Assembly (NCBI RefSeq): GCF_009936235.1
Contig: NZ_AP022314.1
Location: forward strand, 744,001-808,000
Direction: 5' to 3'
Length of the DNA stretch: 64,000 bases
Origin: Mycobacterium xenopi
Lineage (GTDB): Bacteria; Actinomycetota; Actinomycetes; Mycobacteriales; Mycobacteriaceae
Under the pieces are notes generated by a model. It worked only from the letters and a program-made list of their open reading frames with translations, was not told the DNA's origin and searched no databases. Positions 27,138 to 36,094 of this stretch are shown here, piece after piece; the stretch's first letter is position 1; every line of letters starts with the position of its first letter. A program made the translations under genes and the position numbers.

Positions 27138-29287
27138 ATGACACGCCTGCTCTGCCGCCGCTGGCCAAACGGGCGGAGACTCGCCGGGTTTATCACGGTG
27201 ACGTCTTCATCGACCCCTACGAATGGCTGCGCGACAAATCCAACCCCGACGTGATCACGCACCTCGAAGCGGAGAATGCCTACACCGACGCGATGACAGC
27301 CCACCTCGAGCCGCTGCGCCAACAGATTTTCGACGAGATCAAGGCACGCACCAAAGAGACCGACCTGTCGGTGCCGACCCGTCGTGGCGACTGGTGGTAT
27401 TACGTCCGCAGCTTCGAAGGCAAGCAGTACGGCGTCCAATGCCGTTGCCCTGTGCGCAATCCGGATGACTGGGATCCGCCGATCTTTGACGAACACACCG
27501 AGATCCCCGGCGAGCAGGTGCTGCTGGACGAGAATGTGGAAGCCGAAGGCCACGACTTCTTTGCGCTCGGCGCCGCCAGTGTCAGTCCGGACGGCAACGT
27601 GCTCGCATACTCGGTCGACCACGTCGGTGACGAGCGCTACACCCTGCGGTTCAAGGACCTACGCACCGGCGAGCGGTACCCCGACGAGATCACCGGTATC
27701 GGCGCAGGGGTGACGTGGGCCACCGACAACCGCACGGTCTACTACGTCACGGTGGACGCGGCGTGGCGACCCGACACCGTGTGGCGGCATCGGCTCGGCT
27801 CGGGGTTGCCGAGCGAGAAGGTGTATCACGAAGCCGACGAACGGTTCTGGCTGGCGGTGGGGCGCACGCGCAGCGACGCCTATGTGCTGATCGTGTCCGG
27901 CTCTGCCATCACCTCCGAGGTCCGTTATGCCAATGCCGCGGACCCGCATGCGCAGTTCACCACGGTGCTGCCGAGGCGTGACGGCGTCGAGTATTCGGTG
28001 GAGCATGCGGTGGTCGGTGGCCAGGACCGGTTTTTGATCCTGCACAACGACGGCGCGGTCAACTTCACCCTCGTCGAGGCTCCGGTCAGCGATCCCGCCG
28101 CGCAGCGCACGTTGATCGCGCACCGTGACGATGTGCGCCTCGACGCGGTAGACGCCTTCGCGGGCCATCTGGTGGTCAGTTACCGGCGCGAGGCCCTACC
28201 GCGCATCCAGCTGTGGCCCTTGCGGACCGCCGGAGGCTACGGGCCCCCGGAAGAGATTACGTTCGACTCTGAGCTGATGTCGGCTGGGCTGGGGCCCAAC
28301 CCGAGCTGGGATTCACCAAAACTGCGGATTGGAGCGGGATCGTTTCTGACCCCGGCACAGATCTACGATGTCGACTTCGTCACTGGTGAGCGCACGTTGC
28401 TGCGTGAGCAGCCGGTGCTCGGGGACTACCGCCGCGAGGACTACGTGGAACGCCGGGACTGGGCTTATGCCGCCGACGGAGCCCGGATTCCGATATCGGT
28501 CGTCTATCGCCAGGGCATCGAAATGCCGGCTCCCACACTGCTATACGGCTACGGCGCCTACGAGATCTGTGAGGACCCGCGCTTTTCTATCGCGCGGCTG
28601 TCCCTGCTGGACCGGGGGATGGTGTTCGTCATCGCCCATGTCCGCGGTGGCGGCGAAATGGGCCGGCTGTGGTACGAGCACGGCAAGCTACTGCGAAAGA
28701 AGAACACCTTCACCGACTTCGTCGCGGTGGCGCGGCATCTGGTGGACTCGGGCATGACCCGGCCGCAGAACTTAGTGGCGTTGGGCGGCAGCGCCGGCGG
28801 ATTGCTGGTGGGCGCGGTGGCCAATATGGCACCCGAGCTCTTCGCGGGCATCCTGGCGCAGGTACCCTTCGTCGATCCGCTGACCACGCTGCTCGACCCG
28901 TCACTGCCGTTGACGGTCACCGAGTGGGACGAGTGGGGAAACCCCTTGCGCGACAGCGAAGTCTACTTCTACATCAAATCGTATTCGCCGTACGAAAACA
29001 TCGCTGCCCGGGACTATCCGCCGATTCTGGCGATGACGTCGCTCAACGACACCAGGGTGTACTACGTCGAGCCCGCGAAATGGGTAGCGTCGTTGCGGCA
29101 TACCAAGACCGACACCAACCCGGTGCTGTTGAAGACCCAGATGAGCGCCGGCCACGGCGGTATCAGCGGACGCTACGAGCGGTGGAAAGAGGTCGCGTTC
29201 CAGTACTCATGGCTGCTAGCTGCTGCCGATCGCGACCACTACGGCAGCGCCCAGGTAGACGATCTCGTGAGCGATGCGCAGGGATAG
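27134..29287 (+). CDS. ptrB: Oligopeptidase B / protease II, intact
   Basis: Serine peptidase of the prolyl oligopeptidase family (S9A) cleaving short peptides after basic residues; 717 residues. It has an N-terminal beta-propeller followed by the hydrolase domain with nucleophile Ser553 in LGGSAGGLLVG, the Asp in MTSLNDTRVYYVEP and the His in SAGHGGISGRY. It is one uninterrupted frame; I recall H37Rv having two annotated fragments, ptrBa and ptrBb. ATG overlaps the purC stop. Its last 72 bp overlap the convergent DoxX gene. Confidence 0.96.
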   Translation: MNDTPALPPLAKRAETRRVYHGDVFIDPYEWLRDKSNPDVITHLEAENAYTDAMTAHLEPLRQQIFDEIKARTKETDLSVPTRRGDWWYYVRSFEGKQYGVQCRCPVRNPDDWDPPIFDEHTEIPGEQVLLDENVEAEGHDFFALGAASVSPDGNVLAYSVDHVGDERYTLRFKDLRTGERYPDEITGIGAGVTWATDNRTVYYVTVDAAWRPDTVWRHRLGSGLPSEKVYHEADERFWLAVGRTRSDAYVLIVSGSAITSEVRYANAADPHAQFTTVLPRRDGVEYSVEHAVVGGQDRFLILHNDGAVNFTLVEAPVSDPAAQRTLIAHRDDVRLDAVDAFAGHLVVSYRREALPRIQLWPLRTAGGYGPPEEITFDSELMSAGLGPNPSWDSPKLRIGAGSFLTPAQIYDVDFVTGERTLLREQPVLGDYRREDYVERRDWAYAADGARIPISVVYRQGIEMPAPTLLYGYGAYEICEDPRFSIARLSLLDRGMVFVIAHVRGGGEMGRLWYEHGKLLRKKNTFTDFVAVARHLVDSGMTRPQNLVALGGSAGGLLVGAVANMAPELFAGILAQVPFVDPLTTLLDPSLPLTVTEWDEWGNPLRDSEVYFYIKSYSPYENIAARDYPPILAMTSLNDTRVYYVEPAKWVASLRHTKTDTNPVLLKTQMSAGHGGISGRYERWKEVAFQYSWLLAAADRDHYGSAQVDDLVSDAQG

Positions 29288-29662
29288 CCGCGTCGTCATC
29301 GACCTGGGTGGGTTGGGCATCCGGGCTGCGTAGACGTTGGCCGGGAACATCGCCAACATCAGCACCAGCAGGCACACCGCGGCCACCGCCCTGGTGGCGG
29401 GCGCCAGCAGCCCGGCGGCGCCGACAAACTCCAGCACCCCGGTCACCGTCACCAGCAATTGAGGCGCCGGCAGGCGCGGCGGCACGATCGCGATGAGGTC
29501 GCGGCGCAGCGGTGGCGCGAAGTGAGCCGCGCCCGTCAACAGGAACATCGCGGCCAGGCCGACCGCGAGCGCCTTGGGCCAGCTGTCGACATAGTCGACA
29601 CCGAGCCACCCGACGATGCGGGCCGCGATGCTGGCCATCAGCAGCGTGATCAACGGGGCCAT
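29216..29662 (-). CDS. DoxX-family membrane protein
   Basis: A 148-residue protein with four predicted membrane helices (residues about 3-12, 30-45, 68-90, 92-107) and the DoxX-type motif FLLTGAAHFAPPLR. The start ATG 29662 has a strong GGAGGAGAG just upstream. The 3-prime 72 bp lie inside the end of ptrB on the other strand. Divergent from a TetR gene; two matching operator-like repeats lie between them. DoxX proteins are linked to redox or thiol stress in actinobacteria, but no reaction can be assigned here. Confidence 0.85.
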   Translation of the reverse strand: MAPLITLLMASIAARIVGWLGVDYVDSWPKALAVGLAAMFLLTGAAHFAPPLRRDLIAIVPPRLPAPQLLVTVTGVLEFVGAAGLLAPATRAVAAVCLLVLMLAMFPANVYAARMPNPPRSMTTRLSLRIAHEIVYLGAAVVVAIGSS

Positions 29663-29672
29663 CTCTCCTCCA

Positions 29673-29689
29673 ATCTAGACACTGACAAG
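29673..29689. promoter_or_regulatory. Predicted TetR operator, copy A
   Basis: ATCTAGACACTGACAAG, just upstream of the DoxX ribosome-binding site. Bases CTxGxCAxTGxCxAG show imperfect dyad symmetry. A second copy with 15 of 17 identical bases lies at 29721-29737. Confidence 0.55.
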
Positions 29690-29720
29690 TTCGAGGGTTG
29701 GCGCTGAGCATACGGTTGCC

Positions 29721-29737
29721 ATCTAGCCACTGTCAAG
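29721..29737. promoter_or_regulatory. Predicted TetR operator, copy B
   Basis: ATCTAGCCACTGTCAAG, 48 bp from copy A and just before the TetR gene. On the minus strand it contains TTGACA, which could be a -35 element for the DoxX promoter. Paired sites in a divergent TetR/target region support autoregulation plus repression of doxX. Confidence 0.55.
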
Positions 29738-29759
29738 ATGATCCGATAGGGTGGTCGCT

Positions 29760-30323
29760 GTGAGCCGGCCGACATATCACCACGGCGACTTGAGGGCCGT
29801 GATCTTGACGCAGGCGGCCCGTCTGGTGGCCGAGCGAGGCGCGGACCGGGTGTCGCTGCGCGAGCTGGCCCGTGAAGCGGGGGTCTCGCACGCCGCGCCC
29901 GCGCACCATTTCGCCGATCGGCGTGGCCTGTTTACCGCGCTGGCCGCCGAGGGGTTTGACATGTTGGCCGCAGCACTAACCGAGGCTCAGCCCAACTTCG
30001 TCGATGCGGCTTTGGCCTATGTGCGCTTTGCCTTGGAGCATCCGGGCCACTACCGGGTGATGTTCGACAAGTCGTTGGTCGACCCTTCCGATCCAAGTCT
30101 GGCCGCCGCGGAAGCCGCAGCGGCAGAAGAACTTTCGCGCGGCGTTGCGACCTTGCGCGATCCGAAGGCGCACGCCGATCCGAGCGGCGCCGAACTGGCC
30201 GCGTGGTCACTGGTGCACGGGTTTTCGATGCTGTGGCTCAACGATGCAGTAAGTGCTCGGGTGAAGGCCGTCGACCCGATGACGACCGTTGAGCGGATCG
30301 CGCGGATGCTCTTCGAGGGTTAA
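29760..30323 (+). CDS. TetR-family regulator with WHG-type C-terminal domain
   Basis: A 187-residue regulator from GTG 29760 (VSRPTYHHGDLR); GTG at 29751 would add three residues. Helix-turn-helix: VSLRELAREAGVSHAAPAHHFADRRGL, about residues 30-56. The C-terminal domain has ALAYVRFALEHPGHYRVMFDK, the WHG-type effector domain. Divergent from the DoxX gene with two operator-like repeats between them, so it probably controls that gene. Six bp separate its stop from the end of the convergent MFS gene. Confidence 0.9.
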   Translation: MSRPTYHHGDLRAVILTQAARLVAERGADRVSLRELAREAGVSHAAPAHHFADRRGLFTALAAEGFDMLAAALTEAQPNFVDAALAYVRFALEHPGHYRVMFDKSLVDPSDPSLAAAEAAAAEELSRGVATLRDPKAHADPSGAELAAWSLVHGFSMLWLNDAVSARVKAVDPMTTVERIARMLFEG

Positions 30324-30329
30324 TTCGGG

Positions 30330-31787
30330 TCAAGGGGTCACCACTGGCGTCAGGCCTGGCGCGGCGGCTACCGGTTTCCTTGGCAGAAACGCCGCGGGGA
30401 TGTAGGCCAGCACCGCCAAGACAGCAGCCACCACGAACACGGTGGTGTAGGCATGCTCTTTGCTGTGGTGGAGTTGGCTGGTCAAGACCACCGACATCAA
30501 CGCGGTGCTGATCGACGCCGCGACTTGCAAGTTGACATGGACCAGTGCCGAGCCGCGAGCGATTTGATGTGGCGCGAGCGACTGCACCGCCGCGGCTATC
30601 AGCGGCATTGTCGTGCAACCCAGTCCCATACCCATCAGCAGCAGCGCCGCCAAAAGCACCGGCAAATATCCCGCATGGGTTGCGACGCCGTAGGCAAAGG
30701 TGGCCATGCCGGCGGCGATCAGCGTAATACCGGCCAGGACCACCTTGCTCGGGCCGCGCTTGTCCAGTAGCACGCCGGCGATCGGCATCGTCAGCAGCGC
30801 CCCGAGCCGTTCGGGCATCATGTGCAACCCGGACTGCAGCGCGGTCTGCTGCAGCAGGTGCTGAAAGCAGCTCGGGATGAGCAGCACGGCACCGAAAAAC
30901 GCTGCCGCGAACAGCAATAGCGTCGAGTTAGCGGTGGTGACCTCCCCATTCGTGAACAGCCGCAGGTCGATCAGCGGGTCATCCTTACCCAGGGCGTGCA
31001 GGACGAATCCGCCGATCAGCGTCAGCCCGGCGGCCGCGGGCACCCACACGTGCGGCTCGGCGATCGTTCCGTACGCCGGCAGCGATGACACCCCGTAGAG
31101 GAACGCGGCCACGCCGGGCGACAGCAGCAGCAAGCCGACGAAGTCGAACGTCTCAGACGGCGTTGGGCGGTCCTTGGGAAAGGTCAGGGCCGCAAGGACA
31201 ACCGCGCTCAGCCCGATTGGCAGGTTGATCCGGAAGATCCACTCCCAGCCGTAGGCGTCGATCAGCCAGCCGCCCAGGATCGGCCCCGCGATCGGGCCGA
31301 GCATCATCGGGATGCCCAGCAGTGCCATCAGCCGGCCGATGCGCTTGGGCCCCGCCTCGCGCGTCAAGATGGTGACCGTCAGCGGCATGAGCATGCCGCC
31401 GCCGAGGCCCTGTATCACCCGAAAGGTGATGAGCATCGCGACGTTTGGTGCCATCGCGCACAGCAACGAGCCGACCGTGAACGCCAGCACCGAGCCTATG
31501 AACAGTCGCTTGGTGCCGAACCGATCGGCGGCCCAACCCGCCAGCGGGATCACGGTGGCCAGCGCGAGCGTGTAGCCGGTCATCGTCCACGCCACGACGG
31601 CCTGGGTGGAGTGGAATTCGATGATGAAGGTGCGTTGCGCGACACCGACGACCGTGGTGTCCAGGATCGCCATGACCACGGCGATCGCGCACACGCCGGC
31701 GATCCGCAGCAGCCCGGCGTCGAGCTTGTCGGGATAGATCCGTTCGCCGGTGGTCGGCTGGCGGCTGGGCGCGACGGCGCGATGCAC
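30330..31787 (-). CDS. emrB: DHA2-type multidrug efflux MFS transporter (EmrB-like)
   Basis: A 485-residue membrane transporter with 13-14 hydrophobic segments. Family motifs: motif D1 in MAILDTTVVGVAQRTF, motif A in GWAADRFGTKRLFIGS and motif C in MLGPIAGPILGGWLIDAYGWEWIF, all typical of 14-helix drug/proton antiporters. Corresponds in order to Rv0783c emrB, which I recall as slightly longer. The substrate cannot be told from sequence. Confidence 0.93.
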   Translation of the reverse strand: MHRAVAPSRQPTTGERIYPDKLDAGLLRIAGVCAIAVVMAILDTTVVGVAQRTFIIEFHSTQAVVAWTMTGYTLALATVIPLAGWAADRFGTKRLFIGSVLAFTVGSLLCAMAPNVAMLITFRVIQGLGGGMLMPLTVTILTREAGPKRIGRLMALLGIPMMLGPIAGPILGGWLIDAYGWEWIFRINLPIGLSAVVLAALTFPKDRPTPSETFDFVGLLLLSPGVAAFLYGVSSLPAYGTIAEPHVWVPAAAGLTLIGGFVLHALGKDDPLIDLRLFTNGEVTTANSTLLLFAAAFFGAVLLIPSCFQHLLQQTALQSGLHMMPERLGALLTMPIAGVLLDKRGPSKVVLAGITLIAAGMATFAYGVATHAGYLPVLLAALLLMGMGLGCTTMPLIAAAVQSLAPHQIARGSALVHVNLQVAASISTALMSVVLTSQLHHSKEHAYTTVFVVAAVLAVLAYIPAAFLPRKPVAAAPGLTPVVTP

Positions 31788-31959
31788 GTCATGAGCGTAA
31801 CGGCACTTAGCTGACCAAGCTAGTTTGCGTTGCCGTAGCCCGCTGCTGGCCGGGCAATCGGGGCCGTGCTGACGAACTGGCGCGCGGCGTGGCCGCTTTG
31901 ACGTCGGCTGTCTGCGTGTTCGTCACCATCTAGAAACCTGGAATCGTCAGACTGGTGGC

Positions 31960-32664
31960 GTGTCTGGCAAATTAATCGTCTCGGTTTCCGGGATCGGCGA
32001 ACACACCCTGGCCGACGTCGACGCGTTCTGCACGCAGATGGATGCCCGGGGTGTGCCGGTGTCGTTGCTGGTGGCGCCGCGGCTCAAGGGCGGCTACCGC
32101 CTCGACCGCGATCCGGGCACGGTGGAGTGGCTGGTCGCCCGCCGCGCCGGTGGTGCCGCGATCCTGTTGCACGGCTATGACCAGGCGGCCACTAAAAAGC
32201 GTCGCGGCGAGTTCGCCACGTTGCCGGCCCACGAAGCGAACCTGCGGTTGATGGCGGCTGACCGGGTGCTCGAGCACCTTGGGCTGCGCACCAGATTATT
32301 CGCACCACCGCGCTGGTTGGCTTCGGAGGGCACCGTCAAGGCATTGCCGCGCAACGGCTTTCGGCTGCTAGCCGAACTTCACGGCATCACCGACTTGGTC
32401 CGCCACACCACGGTGCGCGCCCGCGTGCTCGGCATCGGGGAGGGCTTCTTGACCGAGCCGTGGTGGTGTCGGATGTTGGTGCTGTCGGCGGAGCGCGTTG
32501 CTCGCCGCGGCGGCATCGTCCGGGCCGCGGTGGCCGCGCGCCATCTGCGCAAGCCCGGGCCGTTGCAGGCGATGCTCGACGCCGTGGACCTGGCATTGCT
32601 GCACCGCTGCACGCCCACCGTGTACGAGTGGCGGCCCGATCAGGCGGTTCCCCACGCCGCCTGA
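31960..32664 (+). CDS. DUF2334 / polysaccharide-deacetylase-like protein (Rv0784-like)
   Basis: A 234-residue protein beginning with GTG 31960. It has the DUF2334 layout related to NodB polysaccharide deacetylases: a first strand LIVSVSGIGEHTLADVDAFC, then LLVAPRLKGGYRLD, AILLHGYDQ (the His-containing strand) and LFAPPRWLASEGTVKAL. The metal ligands are not all obvious, so deacetylase activity is unproven. It is followed 27 bp later by the flavoprotein gene and probably forms an operon with it. 172 bp upstream of it (31788-31959), between divergent starts, show no convincing motif. Confidence 0.82.
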   Translation: MSGKLIVSVSGIGEHTLADVDAFCTQMDARGVPVSLLVAPRLKGGYRLDRDPGTVEWLVARRAGGAAILLHGYDQAATKKRRGEFATLPAHEANLRLMAADRVLEHLGLRTRLFAPPRWLASEGTVKALPRNGFRLLAELHGITDLVRHTTVRARVLGIGEGFLTEPWWCRMLVLSAERVARRGGIVRAAVAARHLRKPGPLQAMLDAVDLALLHRCTPTVYEWRPDQAVPHAA

Positions 32665-32691
32665 CCGTTTCGGTCACTACCCTGTAGCGGC

Positions 32692-34365
32692 ATGAGCGAA
32701 ACCGCGGCCGGGTCGGCGGGGCAAGCCGCTGATGTCGTCATCGTCGGGGCGGGGCTGGCCGGGCTGGTCGCCGCCTGCGAAGTCGCAGACCGGGGCCTGC
32801 GGGTGTTGATCCTCGACCAGGAAAACGCCGCCAACCTGGGTGGGCAGGCGTTCTGGTCATTCGGCGGGCTGTTTTTCGTCGACAGCCCCGAGCAACGCCG
32901 CCTCGGCGTGCACGACAGTCACGAGCTGGCGCTGCAGGATTGGCTGGGCACGGCGGGGTTCGACCGGCCCGAGGACTATTGGCCGCGTCAATGGGCCTAT
33001 GCCTACGTCGATTTCGCGGCGGGGGAGAAGCGCAGTTGGCTGCGCGCCCGCGGCTTGCAGATTTTTCCGCTGGTGGGTTGGGCCGAACGCGGCGGCTACG
33101 ACGCCCGCGGGCACGGCAACTCGGTGCCCCGCTTCCACATCACCTGGGGCACCGGGCCCGCACTGGTGGAGATCTTTGCGCGCCAGCTGCGGGACCGGTC
33201 GACGGTGCGCTTCGCGCATCGTCACCGGGTCGACGAGCTTATCGTCGAAGGTGGCGCGGTGACCGGGGTGCGCGGCAGCGTGCTGGAGCCCTCGGATCAA
33301 CCGCGGGGGGTGCCGTCATCCCGAAAAGTAGTACGCGACTTCGAGTTTCGTGCATCTGCGGTCATCGTCGCCAGCGGCGGCATCGGCGGCAATCACGACC
33401 TGGTCCGGCAGAACTGGCCGCAGCGGATGGGCCGGGTGCCCGAGCAACTGCTCAGCGGGGTGCCCGCCCACGTCGACGGCAGGATGATCGGGATCGCCGA
33501 GAAGGCCGGCGCCCGGGTGATCAACCGCGACCGGATGTGGCACTACACCGAGGGCATCACCAACTACGACCCGATCTGGCCGCGTCACGGCATCCGGATC
33601 ATCCCGGGCCCGTCGTCGTTGTGGCTGGATGCCACCGGCAAGCGGCTGCCGGCACCGCTGTATCCGGGATTTGACACCCTCGGCACCCTGGAGTACATCG
33701 CCCGGTCCGGCCACGACTACACCTGGTTCGTGCTCAACGCCAAGATCATCGAGAAGGAATTCGCGCTGTCGGGCCAAGAGCAAAATCCCGACCTCACCGG
33801 ACGTAGTGTGCGCCAGCTGCTGCGCTCGCGCGCCGGATCCGGGCCACCGGGTCCGGTGCAGGCGTTCGTCGACCGCGGTGTGGACTTCGTCACCGCTCAT
33901 TCGTTGCGCGAGTTGGTAACCGCGATGAACAAGGTTCCCGACGTGGTGCCGTTGGATTATGCGAAGGTGGCCGCGGAGGTCACCGCCCGCGACCGCGAGG
34001 TGGCCAACCGGTTCAGCAAGGACAGCCAGATCACCGCGATCCGCGCCGCCCGCGGCTATTGGGGTGACCGGCTGGGACGGGTGGTGGCGCCGCACCGTCT
34101 CACCGATCCGAAGGCGGGCCCGTTGATAGCGGTCAAGCTCCACATCTTGACTCGGAAGACGTTGGGCGGGTTGGAAACCGACTTGGATTCGCGGGTGCTC
34201 AAAGCCGACGGCACGCCGCTCGACGGGTTGTATGCGGCCGGCGAGGTGGCGGGCTTCGGCGGCGGGGGTGTGCACGGCTACCGGGCGCTGGAGGGCACCT
34301 TCCTCGGCGGCTGCATCTTTTCCGGTCGTGCCGCCGGCCGCGGCGCGGCCGCTGACATCGCCTAG
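32692..34365 (+). CDS. FAD-binding dehydrogenase (Rv0785-like)
   Basis: A 557-residue flavoprotein of the fumarate reductase/3-ketosteroid dehydrogenase superfamily (FAD_binding_2). N-terminal FAD motif VVIVGAGLAGLVAACEVADRG with the ribose-binding Asp in ILDQE; a second nucleotide-related segment AVIVASGGIGGNHDLV; C-terminal LYAAGEVAGFGGGGVHGYRALEGTFLGG. TACCCT eight bases before ATG 32692 suggests a leaderless start. The substrate is unknown; the group includes steroid dehydrogenases. Confidence 0.9.
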   Translation: MSETAAGSAGQAADVVIVGAGLAGLVAACEVADRGLRVLILDQENAANLGGQAFWSFGGLFFVDSPEQRRLGVHDSHELALQDWLGTAGFDRPEDYWPRQWAYAYVDFAAGEKRSWLRARGLQIFPLVGWAERGGYDARGHGNSVPRFHITWGTGPALVEIFARQLRDRSTVRFAHRHRVDELIVEGGAVTGVRGSVLEPSDQPRGVPSSRKVVRDFEFRASAVIVASGGIGGNHDLVRQNWPQRMGRVPEQLLSGVPAHVDGRMIGIAEKAGARVINRDRMWHYTEGITNYDPIWPRHGIRIIPGPSSLWLDATGKRLPAPLYPGFDTLGTLEYIARSGHDYTWFVLNAKIIEKEFALSGQEQNPDLTGRSVRQLLRSRAGSGPPGPVQAFVDRGVDFVTAHSLRELVTAMNKVPDVVPLDYAKVAAEVTARDREVANRFSKDSQITAIRAARGYWGDRLGRVVAPHRLTDPKAGPLIAVKLHILTRKTLGGLETDLDSRVLKADGTPLDGLYAAGEVAGFGGGGVHGYRALEGTFLGGCIFSGRAAGRGAAADIA

Positions 34366-34373
34366 GTTCGGTT

Positions 34374-34437
34374 GCGCGAGCAGACGCTAAATCCCGCTTT
34401 TGCCCGGCAATTTGGGCGATTTAGCGTCTGCTCGCGC
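34374..34437. terminator. Bidirectional hairpin between convergent genes (GCGAGCAGACGC repeat type)
   Basis: Perfect 20-bp inverted arms (34374-34393 and 34418-34437) with a 24-bp loop. The arm core GCGAGCAGACGC followed by an A/T-rich tail is a dispersed mycobacterial intergenic motif as I recall. The loop has its own pairing (GCCC with GGGC). It fills the whole gap between the convergent flavoprotein and metallohydrolase genes, touching the latter's stop codon, so it probably ends transcription from both sides. Confidence 0.8.
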
Positions 34438-35075
34438 TAGAAGGTGACCGCGCTCTCTTCGGGCAGTACCTGGAAGTCGGTGGTGGTCATCTCGCTGAGC
34501 CGGCCAAAGTAGATGCCGCGCGCTTCCGGCGCGATGATGCCGTGGTGGATCGGCACCGCCCGCTGCGGCGCCACCGCCCGCAGGTAGTCGACGGCCTCCG
34601 AGATCTTCATCCACGGCGCCGCCGCGGGGGTGGCCAGCACATCCACCGGCTCGTCCGGGACGAACAGGGCATCGCCGGGATGCATCAACCGGGCCGGATG
34701 CTCGCCATCGCCGACTAGGTAGGAGATGTTGTCTATCACTGGGATTTCGGGATGGATCACCGCGTGGCGTCCGCCGACTGCCCTGATGGTCAACGCGCCG
34801 ACGGTTAGTTCGTCGCCTACCCGCACGGCCTGACACGGCGGGCCGAGCTGGGCGGCGGTCTGCGGATCGGCATACACGGCGGCGCCGGGGTTGGCGTCGA
34901 TCAGCGCCGGCAGCCGTGCGGTGTCGACGTGGTCGGGGTGCTGGTGGGTGATGAGGATCGCCGCCAGGCCGCTGATCCCTTCGAAGCCGTGCGAGAAATT
35001 TCCCGGGTCGAACAGCACGGCGGTGTGGTCGAATGCAGCAAGCAGACAGGAATGACCGAAATGCGTCAGTTGCAT
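34437..35075 (-). CDS. Metallo-beta-lactamase-fold hydrolase (UPF0173 type)
   Basis: A 212-residue cytosolic protein starting MQLTHFGHSCLLA at ATG 35075. The metal-binding motif is ITHQHPDHVD; further ligands are GGRHAVIHPEIP, the Asp in MHPGDALF and a C-terminal His (VPIHHG). This is the pattern of the UPF0173/YtkL-like Zn-dependent hydrolases. Corresponds in place to Rv0786c. The stop lies within the hairpin at 34374-34437. Substrate unknown. Confidence 0.9.
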   Translation of the reverse strand: MQLTHFGHSCLLAAFDHTAVLFDPGNFSHGFEGISGLAAILITHQHPDHVDTARLPALIDANPGAAVYADPQTAAQLGPPCQAVRVGDELTVGALTIRAVGGRHAVIHPEIPVIDNISYLVGDGEHPARLMHPGDALFVPDEPVDVLATPAAAPWMKISEAVDYLRAVAPQRAVPIHHGIIAPEARGIYFGRLSEMTTTDFQVLPEESAVTF

Positions 35076-35107
35076 GTCTACGATTGTGCGCTCATGGGGG
35101 TGGTGCG

Positions 35108-35785
35108 ATGCGGGTAATCCTGGTGACGGTGCTGCTCGCCGGCGGCCTGGCGGCCGCCCACGTGCCCGCGCCGCCCGCACAGGCCGACCCGGAGACCTGC
35201 CCACCGGTGTGCGACCAGATCCCCGATACCGCGTGGATCGACCCGGGCGCCGTGCCGCTGAACGGGACATACCGCTGGCCCCCGCTGCCCCGAGTAGCCG
35301 CGCCCCTGACCGGTACCGGTTCGGGACCACGGTTTCGCTTCGAGGAGCTTTGTGCCACAACGTCTTCGCCACGCGATCCCCGCGAGTATGCCGTGGCGAG
35401 CCGCGCGGCCGTCGCCAATCCCCCGGGCCAGTGGCAGTTGCAGGCGCAGGTGCTGCACTGGCGCGGCGACACCGCGCGCGGCGGCCAGAACGCGGTTTCG
35501 GTGTTCAACACCGCGGCCGCGGACCTGCGCGGCTGCCAGCTAGGCGCACCCAACCAGTCACCGTCGATCACGGTCGACGAACTCAACCGGCTTGCGGCGG
35601 TGATCAGCGGGCCGGTGATCCTGCATACCTACCTGGTGGCCGAGCCGCAAAACAGCAGCCTCAGCGAACTGAGTCTGTGGTCGTCGTCGCCGCCGCAGAC
35701 GCCGTGGCCAACGCTGTCCGACCCCCAGGTTCTCGACGCGATGAGCGGCCCGTTGTGCGCGGCCTACCTCGGCTCTTGTCCATGA
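35108..35785 (+). CDS. Secreted conserved protein upstream of purSQ (Rv0787-region)
   Basis: A 225-residue exported protein. The signal peptide runs from MRVILVTVLLAGGLAAAHVPAPPAQA to a likely cleavage before DPETCPPVCDQIP. Six Cys residues (in ETCPPVC, ELCATT, LRGCQL, PLCAAY, GSCP) suggest disulfides outside the membrane. I do not recognise a catalytic motif. ATG 35108 is chosen because it gives a clean signal sequence. Divergent from the metallohydrolase by 32 bp and followed after 69 bp by purS. Role unknown. Confidence 0.8.
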   Translation: MRVILVTVLLAGGLAAAHVPAPPAQADPETCPPVCDQIPDTAWIDPGAVPLNGTYRWPPLPRVAAPLTGTGSGPRFRFEELCATTSSPRDPREYAVASRAAVANPPGQWQLQAQVLHWRGDTARGGQNAVSVFNTAAADLRGCQLGAPNQSPSITVDELNRLAAVISGPVILHTYLVAEPQNSSLSELSLWSSSPPQTPWPTLSDPQVLDAMSGPLCAAYLGSCP

Positions 35786-35854
35786 CCCGGCCCGGCGCCG
35801 GCTCGCAGGTAGAGTTGGCGCCGAATAGTGCAGGTGTCGACAGCGAGGAGCGCC

Positions 35855-36094
35855 GTGGCCCGGGTGGTTGTGCATGTGATGCCCAAGGCCGAAATTCTCG
35901 ACCCGCAGGGCCAGGCGATCGTCGGCGCACTGGGACGGCTCGGCCACGCCGGCATCTCAGATGTGCGGCAGGGCAAGAGGTTTGAGCTGGAGGTCGACGA
36001 CACCGTCGACGATTCGGAGCTTGCCGAGATCGCGGAGTCGCTGCTGGCGAACACGGTGATCGAAGACTGGACGATCAGCCGGGAACCGCAGTGA
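35855..36094 (+). CDS. purS: FGAM synthase PurS subunit
   Basis: A 79-residue small subunit of the three-part formylglycinamidine ribonucleotide synthase, bridging PurL and PurQ. GTG 35855 follows GAGGAG by 4 bp and gives MARVVVHVMPKAEILDPQG, the normal start; the longer frame from 35828 lacks support. The core QGQAIVGALGRLG and VRQGKRFELEVD are characteristic. Its stop overlaps the purQ GTG (GTGA). Confidence 0.96.
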   Translation: MARVVVHVMPKAEILDPQGQAIVGALGRLGHAGISDVRQGKRFELEVDDTVDDSELAEIAESLLANTVIEDWTISREPQ

